Source: a bacterium UBP2_UBA4780 (GTDB taxonomy: Bacteria > Edwardsbacteria > AC1 > EtOH8). From it: a stretch of 11,699 nucleotides of DNA. Every line of letters starts with the position of its first letter. Position 1 is the first letter of the stretch. This document shows, piece by piece, positions 6,879 through 11,699 of this stretch. The stretch is taken from positions 1-11,699 of the forward strand of contig DHHE01000075.1 in the NCBI GenBank assembly GCA_002403115.1. Direction: 5' to 3'. The position numbers and the translations under genes were made by a program. The notes beneath the pieces are model-generated. The model ran no database searches. It worked only from the letters and a program-made list of their open reading frames with translations, and was not told the DNA's origin.

Positions 6879-7112
6879 ATGAAGATCCAAATCCTGGGCA
6901 CCGGCTGCCCCAAGTGCAAGACGCTGGCGGCCAACGCCGAGAAGGCGGTCAAGGAACTGGGCATTGAGGCCGACATGGAGAAAATCACCGACATCAAGCA
7001 GATCATGGCCTTCGGGGTGATGCAGACCCCGGCCCTGGCGGTGGACGGCGTGGTCAAGTCGGCCGGCCACCTGCTGTCGCCGGAACAGATCAAAAAGCTT
7101 ATAAGCCCGTAA
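6879..7112 (+). CDS. Small thioredoxin-like redox protein (TM0996/Thioredoxin_3 type)
   Basis: The 77-residue cytoplasmic protein has a single glutaredoxin-like fold. The active site GTGCPKCK (7-14) has the CPKC pair C10 and C13, and QTPALAVDG contains the cis-proline loop, followed by GHLLSPEQIKKLI. It matches the family called redox-active disulfide protein 2. Such proteins occur beside DUF318 permeases and ars genes. It could donate electrons to ArsC or to the CcdA-like protein, but the sequence does not decide which. AAGGAAGG ends 7 bases before this ATG. A GTG at 6858 would add seven residues and is less likely. The gene follows the repeat at 6806-6861 and precedes the next gene by 10 bases. 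Confidence 0.9.
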   Translation: MKIQILGTGCPKCKTLAANAEKAVKELGIEADMEKITDIKQIMAFGVMQTPALAVDGVVKSAGHLLSPEQIKKLISP

Positions 7113-7122
7113 GGAGGAACCG

Positions 7123-7581
7123 ATGAGCAAAGTCACAACCATAATACTGCTCGGCTTGCTAGCCCTGTCCGGCACGGCCTGCGGCGCGGATTCCTCGGGG
7201 GCCAAGACATCGAAGAGGAAGGACGCGGCCAAGGCCATCGCCAAGAAAACCGAAGCCAAGACCGACACCACCAAGCCCAGGGAGGTCAAACTTCCCAAAT
7301 TAGTGGACTTGGGCGCCAACAAATGCGTCCCCTGCAAGATGATGGCGCCAATCCTGGATCAATTGGAGAAGGACTTCAAAGGCAGGATGGATGTGGTGGT
7401 CATCGATGTCTGGCAGAATTCCGCCGAAGGGAACAAATACAAGATCCGGGTGATCCCCACCCAGATATTCTACAGCCCCGAAGGCAAGGAGCTCTTCCGC
7501 CACGAGGGGTTCTATTCGCGCGAGGACATGCTCAAGAAATGGAAGGAATTGGGATACGACTTTGAGAAGGGGGATCAATGA
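7123..7581 (+). CDS. Exported thioredoxin-family protein, possible lipoprotein
   Basis: The 152-residue protein starts with a signal sequence (hydrophobic 5-16, then SGTACG), a Lys/Ala/Thr-rich linker (29-56) and a thioredoxin domain (about 57-145). The active site is KCVPCKMMAP (C68, C71) and the cis-proline is in VIPTQIF (P112). The usual Trp before the first cysteine is Lys. C20 could be lipidated, although Gly at -3 makes a poor lipobox. Simple cleavage or retention as an anchor is also possible. It should work on the outer face of the membrane, accepting electrons from the CcdA-like protein. AAGGAGG precedes the ATG, and the stop overlaps the next gene by ATGA. It shares the signature MMAPIL with that gene's thioredoxin domain, suggesting a duplication. 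Confidence 0.9.
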   Translation: MSKVTTIILLGLLALSGTACGADSSGAKTSKRKDAAKAIAKKTEAKTDTTKPREVKLPKLVDLGANKCVPCKMMAPILDQLEKDFKGRMDVVVIDVWQNSAEGNKYKIRVIPTQIFYSPEGKELFRHEGFYSREDMLKKWKELGYDFEKGDQ

Positions 7582-8525
7582 CAGCCCGAGCAAAAGAACC
7601 GATCAACCGCCTTTGCCTGCTGTCGGCGGCCATCTCCCTGGCCTTGCCAGGCTGCGGGACCGGGGCGCCCCGGGACATAGGGAAGACCATGGAACATGCC
7701 TACCCGGGATTGGCCACGATTTCGCTGGGCCAGGCGGTGCTGGCCAAGCTGCCGTCCGGGGTGCTGCTGCGCTCCGGAAAGTTGGTCATCAAGTCCCGGG
7801 AGCTGGATTCGGAGATAGCCAAGGCCCCGGCCGAGGTTAAGGCACAGTTGAAGAAAAACAGGCTGTTCATCCTGGAGCAAATGGCCACCGGCAAACTGTT
7901 GGCCGAGGCGGCCGGAAAAGAGGCGGCCGAACGAGGCCTGGATGTTGCCGGGCAGGACGACAACGCCCTGATCCGGGGCCTGTTCGACCGGCTGGCGGCC
8001 GGCCTGGCGGTCAGCGATTCCGAGGCGGCGGCGTTCCACAAGGAGAACAGCGATGCCGTCGGCGGGGCGATCCTTGCCCAGGTCAAGGACCAGATCAAGC
8101 AATACCTTATGCAGCAGAAGACGCAGGAATTGGCAAGCGGGTATGTGCGCCGGCTGGGAGAACGCATCCCCATAGAGGTCTCTGCCTCCTGGATCAAGAC
8201 CCAGGCCACGCTGGCCAGGGACAACGAAGTCGACAAGGCCCGCTCAAGCGGCCTGCCTTCCATGGTGGATTTCGGATCGGCCGGATGCCGTCCCTGCGAC
8301 ATGATGGCCCCGATACTGGAGGAGATCAAAAAGGAGTACCAGGGCAGGGCCAACATTATATTCATCCATGTCAACCAGGAGCAGGTGCTGGCGGCACGCT
8401 TCGGCATCCAGTCGATTCCGGTGCAGGTGTTCTTCGACAAGACCGGGAAAGAGGTGAGCCGGCATGTGGGTTTTTACCCAAAGGACGAAATAATAAAACA
8501 GCTGAAAAACAGCGGAGTCGAGTGA
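7578..8525 (+). CDS. SurA-like/thioredoxin fusion lipoprotein
   Basis: The 315-residue protein joins two modules. After a signal peptide with a good lipobox (LPGC, lipidated C26), residues about 62-205 resemble the helical chaperone domain of SurA and related peptidyl-prolyl isomerases. The first part spans KLVIKSRELDSEIAK to EQMATGKLLAEAAGKEAAERG, and the second VSDSEAAAFHKEN plus VKDQIKQYLMQQK. The parvulin catalytic domain itself is absent. A thioredoxin domain follows (about 225-312), with AGCRPCDMMAP (C237, C240) and cis-proline in SIPVQVFF (P281). A membrane-tethered protein that holds a substrate with one module and reduces or rearranges its disulfides with the other is a reasonable inference. 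The start overlaps the previous stop by ATGA, so translation is coupled. The substrate is unknown. Confidence 0.88.
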   Translation: MTARAKEPINRLCLLSAAISLALPGCGTGAPRDIGKTMEHAYPGLATISLGQAVLAKLPSGVLLRSGKLVIKSRELDSEIAKAPAEVKAQLKKNRLFILEQMATGKLLAEAAGKEAAERGLDVAGQDDNALIRGLFDRLAAGLAVSDSEAAAFHKENSDAVGGAILAQVKDQIKQYLMQQKTQELASGYVRRLGERIPIEVSASWIKTQATLARDNEVDKARSSGLPSMVDFGSAGCRPCDMMAPILEEIKKEYQGRANIIFIHVNQEQVLAARFGIQSIPVQVFFDKTGKEVSRHVGFYPKDEIIKQLKNSGVE

Positions 8526-8529
8526 CGGC

Positions 8530-9228
8530 ATGGAAACCCTTTTCATAAAACTCACCCAAGCCGTCGAGGGCGCGCCGCTGATCGCTCTGGCCACCTCGTT
8601 CCTGTGGGGCATCCTCAGCATCGTGCTCAGCCCCTGCCATTTGGCCTCGATCCCGCTGATCGTCGGCTTCGTGGACGAGCAGGGGCGGATATCCACCAAG
8701 CGGGCCTTCTCGATCTCCCTGCTGTTCGGAGTGGGGATACTGGTCACCATCGGGGCCATCGGGGCTATCACGGCCGCCTTGGGCCGGATGATGGGCGACG
8801 TCGGCCGCTGGGGCAATTATTTCGTGGCCGCCATCTTTTTCCTGGTGGGACTGCACCTGGTAGGCCTCATCCCCATGCCCTGGGCGGGGGCGAACGCCTC
8901 GGGATACAAGCGCAAGGGCCTGCTGGCCGCCTTCGTCCTCGGGCTTCTTTTCGGGGTGGCCCTGGGTCCCTGCACCTTCGCCTACATGGCGCCGATGCTG
9001 GCCGTCACCTTCAGGACCGCTTCGACGAACCCCCTCTACGGGGCCGGCCTGCTGCTGGCCTACGGCATCGGACACTGCTCGGTGCTGGTGCTGGCCGGGA
9101 CGTTCACCGAGGTCATCCAGCATTACCTGAACTGGACCGAGAAGTCGAAGGGCACGGCCATCGTCAAGATCATTTGCGGTGTGCTGGTGATTGCCGGTGG
9201 CGTCTATATGATCTTCACCGCGAGATAA
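8530..9228 (+). CDS. CcdA/DsbD-type transmembrane electron carrier
   Basis: The 232-residue membrane protein has about six hydrophobic segments in two repeats, each with a conserved cysteine next to proline: LSPCHLASIPLIVGF (C36) and LGPCTFAYMAPML (C148). These match the buried redox pair of the CcdA/DsbD transmembrane domain, which moves electrons from cytoplasmic thioredoxin to thiol proteins outside the membrane. C183 (YGIGHCSV) and C216 are extra. It starts 4 bases after the fusion lipoprotein gene and precedes the permease by 15. The two exported thioredoxins immediately upstream are its obvious partners. No cytochrome c maturation gene is nearby, so a role in that pathway is less likely here. 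Confidence 0.92.
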   Translation: METLFIKLTQAVEGAPLIALATSFLWGILSIVLSPCHLASIPLIVGFVDEQGRISTKRAFSISLLFGVGILVTIGAIGAITAALGRMMGDVGRWGNYFVAAIFFLVGLHLVGLIPMPWAGANASGYKRKGLLAAFVLGLLFGVALGPCTFAYMAPMLAVTFRTASTNPLYGAGLLLAYGIGHCSVLVLAGTFTEVIQHYLNWTEKSKGTAIVKIICGVLVIAGGVYMIFTAR

Positions 9229-9243
9229 GGAAAGCGCACTTTC

Positions 9244-10542
9244 ATGGAATGGAAAAAGGAATACAAGTACCTGTTGTGGATGGTGGGGGGCTTTCTGGCC
9301 TTCTTCTACCTGCCGGTGGGCTGGCCCAGGTTCGACAACGCCATAGTCGAAGGGCTGCAGCTGACCAAGTGGTACGCCCGGGAGCATGTGCTTTTGTGCC
9401 TGATCCCGGCCTTTTTCATCGCCGGTGCCATCTCGGTGTTCGTCAGCCAGGAATCCGTTTTGCGTTACCTGGGCCACAAGGCCAACCGGGTGCTGGCCTA
9501 CGGCGTGGCCTCGGTCTCGGGAACCATACTGGCAGTCTGCTCCTGCACCGTCCTGCCTCTGTTCGCCGGAATATACAATACTGGCGCGGGGCTGGGTCCG
9601 GCCACCGCCTTCCTTTACTCCGGTCCGGCCATAAACGTGCTGGCCATCATCCTGACCGCCAAGGTACTGGGAGTGGAAATGGGCTTGGCCCGGGCCATCG
9701 GCGCGGTGGTCTTCAGCGTGGTGATCGGCCTGTCGATGCATTTCATCTTCCGCAAGGACGAAGCCAAGCGGGCACGGGACATGGCCGAGATGCCCGTCGC
9801 CGAGACACAGCGGCGGCTGTGGAAGAACGTGGTCTACTTCGGGCTGATGGTGGCCATTCTGATCTTCAGCAACTGGGGCCAGCCCCAGGGGGCCGGAGGT
9901 ATTTGGCAGGCCATGTACTCAGTCAAGTGGTTATTGACCGGCATCTCGGCCGTAATCTTCGGCTGGGTGCTATATAAATGGTTCGATATCGCCTGGTGGA
10001 AGATAACCATTACCGGAGCGGTGGTGGCGGCATTTACCTTTATATTTCCCCGCGAACCGTTGATCCCCTTCGGCGCGGCGGTCATCGGATTGTCGGTGAT
10101 AACTGCGACCGACAAGGGGGAAGCCGGCATGTGGTTCGAGTCGGCCTGGGGCTATGCCAAGCAGATCTTCCCCCTGCTGTTGTTCGGGGTGCTGGCGGCC
10201 GGGTTCTTTTTGGGGCGGCCGGGCTACGAAGGGATTATTCCGTCGGCCTGGGTCGCCAAACTAGTGGGCGGCAATTCCCTGGGGGCGAACTGCTTCGCCT
10301 CCATCATCGGGGCTTTCATGTATTTCGCCACCCTGACCGAGGTGCCGATCCTGCAGGGGCTGATCGGCAGCGGCATGGGCAAGGGCCCGGCGCTGTCGCT
10401 GCTGCTGGCGGGCCCGGCGCTGTCGCTCCCCAGCATGCTGGTGATCCGGACCGTCATCGGCACGAAGAAGACGGCAGTGTATATTTCTTTGGTTGTCATC
10501 ATGGCCACCATCACCGGCTTGCTGTACGGCTGGCTGTTTTAG
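9244..10542 (+). CDS. DUF318/ArsP-like permease
   Basis: The 432-residue polytopic membrane protein belongs to the COG0701/DUF318 permease family. It shows AVCSCTVLPLFAGIY (97-111, C99 and C101), GAGLGPATAFLYSGPAINVL (114-133) and a related C-terminal repeat, LTEVPILQG then GPALSLLLAGPALSLPSMLV (381-400). The family includes ArsP, which exports trivalent organoarsenicals such as methylarsenite and roxarsone(III). Many members have no known substrate. C350 (GANCFAS) lies in a later helix. AAGGAAAG lies upstream of the ATG. The neighbours make arsenic species the most likely cargo, and the adjacent redox genes suggest the cargo or the transporter depends on reduced thiols. No arsM methylase is in the window, so an organoarsenical substrate is unproven. 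Confidence 0.88.
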   Translation: MEWKKEYKYLLWMVGGFLAFFYLPVGWPRFDNAIVEGLQLTKWYAREHVLLCLIPAFFIAGAISVFVSQESVLRYLGHKANRVLAYGVASVSGTILAVCSCTVLPLFAGIYNTGAGLGPATAFLYSGPAINVLAIILTAKVLGVEMGLARAIGAVVFSVVIGLSMHFIFRKDEAKRARDMAEMPVAETQRRLWKNVVYFGLMVAILIFSNWGQPQGAGGIWQAMYSVKWLLTGISAVIFGWVLYKWFDIAWWKITITGAVVAAFTFIFPREPLIPFGAAVIGLSVITATDKGEAGMWFESAWGYAKQIFPLLLFGVLAAGFFLGRPGYEGIIPSAWVAKLVGGNSLGANCFASIIGAFMYFATLTEVPILQGLIGSGMGKGPALSLLLAGPALSLPSMLVIRTVIGTKKTAVYISLVVIMATITGLLYGWLF

Positions 10543-10554
10543 GAGATCGGTAAA

Positions 10555-10983
10555 ATGACTAGCGTGCTCTTTGTCTGCGTCCAGAATTCCTGTCGCAGCC
10601 AGATGGCCGAGGGCTTCGCCCGGACACTCGGGCAAGGCGTGGTCGAGCCCTACAGCGCCGGGTCCAAGCCCTCGGGCGAAGTGAATCAGGACGCGATCGC
10701 GGTGATGCGCGAAAAGGGCATAGACATCACCGGCCAGTCCTCCAAGGGCTTTGCCGACCTTCCGCTCAAGCAGGTCGATTACCTGGTGACCATGGGCTGC
10801 AAGGACACATGCCCCATTTTCCCCACCGTGAAGCAATTGGATTGGCAACTGGACGATCCCGCTGGACTGCCGATCGAGGAATTCCGCAGGGTGCGCGATG
10901 AGATCGAGCTCAAGGTCACAGAGCTCATTGGCGAGACAGGATCCGGAGAACAGCCGACTCAAAACATTGAGCTCAAGCTGTAG
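10555..10983 (+). CDS. arsC: Arsenate reductase, LMW-phosphatase type
   Basis: This cytoplasmic enzyme reduces arsenate to arsenite, which ACR3 then exports. The 142 residues match the family. The phosphate-type loop is VCVQNSCRSQ, with C8-X5-R14 and nucleophile C8. The general acid is D101 in LDDPAG, and the redox cysteines are in TMGCKDTCPIFP (C82, C86). The last pair is spaced CxxxC, unlike the C82/C89 spacing of the thioredoxin-coupled S. aureus enzyme. It resembles instead forms with GDTCP that include mycothiol-linked enzymes, so the electron donor is uncertain. The thioredoxin-like protein at 6879 is a candidate. GGAG is 8 bases before the ATG. The residues after about 126 (GETGSGEQ to the end) form a short tail beyond the usual domain. 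Confidence 0.94.
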   Translation: MTSVLFVCVQNSCRSQMAEGFARTLGQGVVEPYSAGSKPSGEVNQDAIAVMREKGIDITGQSSKGFADLPLKQVDYLVTMGCKDTCPIFPTVKQLDWQLDDPAGLPIEEFRRVRDEIELKVTELIGETGSGEQPTQNIELKL

Positions 10984-10995
10984 GCAGAGGGGGGC

Positions 10996-11403
10996 ATGGG
11001 CGGATATTTTAAGGGTAAGGGCCTGGTGATAAACGGCATGGTGCATTTATCCGGGAAGGAGGCGCTGGAAGCCGTCGGTCAGGGCGCCCTGCTGGTGGAC
11101 TTGCGCCCGCCGCTGGAGAGCGACTACAAGAAGTTCGCCGTGCCCGAAGTGCGCTACATTCCTTTCGAGGATATCGGAGATCGTATCGCGGAGGTATCGC
11201 GCGACCGGCCGGTGATCGTGGCCGACTCGGTGGGACTCAGGAGCAAGAAGGCGGTCGAGTATTTACTTAAGCGGGGCTACAACAACGTGGCCAACCTGAA
11301 CGGAGGGATACTGGACTGGGAACACGACGGCCTGCCCATCAAGGTCGACCTGAGCAAGCAGCTGTCGGGCTCCTGCACCTGCCGGCTGAGGCCGAGAACA
11401 TAA
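10996..11403 (+). CDS. Rhodanese-like protein lacking the catalytic cysteine
   Basis: The 135-residue protein has a single rhodanese fold (about 16-117), with LLVDLRPPLESDYKK (32-46), VRYIPFEDI and NVANLNGGILDWEHDGLP (97-114). Active rhodaneses carry Cys in a CxxGxR loop. Here the loop is ADSVGLRS, with Asp77 in the cysteine position, so sulfur transfer by the usual mechanism is excluded. A C-terminal tail contains a CxC pair (C127, C129 in SGSCTCRL) that could bind As(III) or another soft metal, or act as a redox pair. No export signal is seen. It lies 12 bases after arsC and 16 before the ferredoxin-like gene. A role as an arsenic-binding or partner protein for ArsC is possible but is inference. 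Confidence 0.87.
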   Translation: MGGYFKGKGLVINGMVHLSGKEALEAVGQGALLVDLRPPLESDYKKFAVPEVRYIPFEDIGDRIAEVSRDRPVIVADSVGLRSKKAVEYLLKRGYNNVANLNGGILDWEHDGLPIKVDLSKQLSGSCTCRLRPRT

Positions 11404-11419
11404 GCAATGAGAGAAGTAG

Positions 11420-11668
11420 ATGAAACGCCGTCCCATCATCGACCCCGAAATCTGCACCGGCTGCGGCCTGTGCCTCGACGCCTGCTGCAAAAAGGTGTAC
11501 GACATGGTCTCGGGGAAGGCCCAGGTAATAAGACCTGACGACTGCTGCGGCTCGGGCCACGACCTCTGCGCCCGGAAATGCCCGGCCGGGGCCATCTCAT
11601 TCATGGGCGAGGCGTCCGGTGATCGCTGCGCCTGCGATTGCGGGCCGGTCGGCACCTGCTGCGGGTAA
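11420..11668 (+). CDS. Small ferredoxin-like protein, unusually cysteine-rich
   Basis: The 82-residue protein has 14 cysteines. Residues 12-22 form a complete 4Fe-4S motif, CxxCxxCxxxC, in ICTGCGLCLDAC, followed by C23 instead of the usual proline. The second motif is irregular: C42 and C43, then C50 and C54-Pro in LCARKCPAGAISF, so the central CxxCxxC spacing is lost. It may hold a three-cysteine or altered cluster. The tail CACDCGPVGTCC (70-81) adds five cysteines beyond a normal ferredoxin and looks like a metal-binding end. It is probably a cytoplasmic electron carrier for the redox proteins of the operon, or a metalloid-binding protein. It is the last gene seen. No terminator is visible in the 31 bases left. 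Confidence 0.82.
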   Translation: MKRRPIIDPEICTGCGLCLDACCKKVYDMVSGKAQVIRPDDCCGSGHDLCARKCPAGAISFMGEASGDRCACDCGPVGTCCG

Positions 11669-11699
11669 AATATGCTAACCACCCCTTAATCCCCTCCTT

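Noticed and set aside
8530..9228. Cytochrome c biogenesis role for the CcdA-like protein
   Set aside because: No haem-handling or cytochrome genes are nearby, and the adjacent genes are exported thioredoxins and ars genes. The family name alone does not support this pathway.
8371..9741. 456-codon minus-strand open frame
   Set aside because: It lies opposite the fusion lipoprotein, CcdA-like and permease genes. Its His/Gln/Gly/Asp-rich composition is typical of a GC-rich antisense frame.
8604..9977. 457-codon plus-strand frame overlapping the CcdA-like gene and permease
   Set aside because: It spans two well-supported membrane-protein genes in another frame, and its Arg/Gly/His-rich translation has no recognisable motif.

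Overview
The window suggests an environmental, GC-rich (roughly 60% or more by eye) bacterium with a Gram-negative-style extracytoplasmic redox layout. Evidence for this is lipoprotein signals, a CcdA-type electron carrier and extracytoplasmic thioredoxins. The phylum cannot be fixed from the sequence. There are no RNA genes, CRISPR arrays or insertion sequences, and no gene-free stretch longer than 300 bases.

Region 1 (1-1556) is a distinctly AT-richer island. One minus-strand gene for a phospholipase-D-like (HKD) protein lies between two imperfect palindromes, at 22-169 and 1442-1548. Both end in GCCTAAC/GTTAGGC-type boxes, as integron attC sites do. The simplest reading is a single integron-type gene cassette abutting the chromosome 8 bases past the serS stop codon. 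No integrase is visible.

Region 2 (1557-5314, minus strand) is chromosomal housekeeping: an M23-family metallopeptidase, exodeoxyribonuclease III (overlapping it by ATGA), a PAS-GAF sensor protein without an output domain, and seryl-tRNA synthetase. The peptidase promoter is back-to-back with the arsR promoter.

Region 3 (5358-11668, plus strand) is a compact ten-gene arsenic operon. It has a consensus promoter and a perfect 18-bp palindrome over the predicted transcription start. The order is arsR, an ACR3-type arsenite permease, a small TM0996-type thioredoxin-like protein, an exported thioredoxin, a SurA-like/thioredoxin fusion lipoprotein, a CcdA-like transmembrane electron carrier, a DUF318/ArsP-like permease, an LMW-phosphatase-type arsenate reductase (arsC), a rhodanese-like protein lacking the catalytic cysteine, and a small ferredoxin-like protein with 14 cysteines in 82 residues.

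The first and eighth genes plus ACR3 form a textbook sense, reduce and export pathway for arsenate and arsenite. The other genes look like a thiol-electron module. Electrons would pass from a cytoplasmic donor through the CcdA-like protein to two membrane-tethered thioredoxins outside the cytoplasm, beside a second permease of the family that includes organoarsenical exporters. This coupling of arsenic resistance to extracytoplasmic thiol redox chemistry is the most interesting hypothesis here. It is inference from gene order and motifs.
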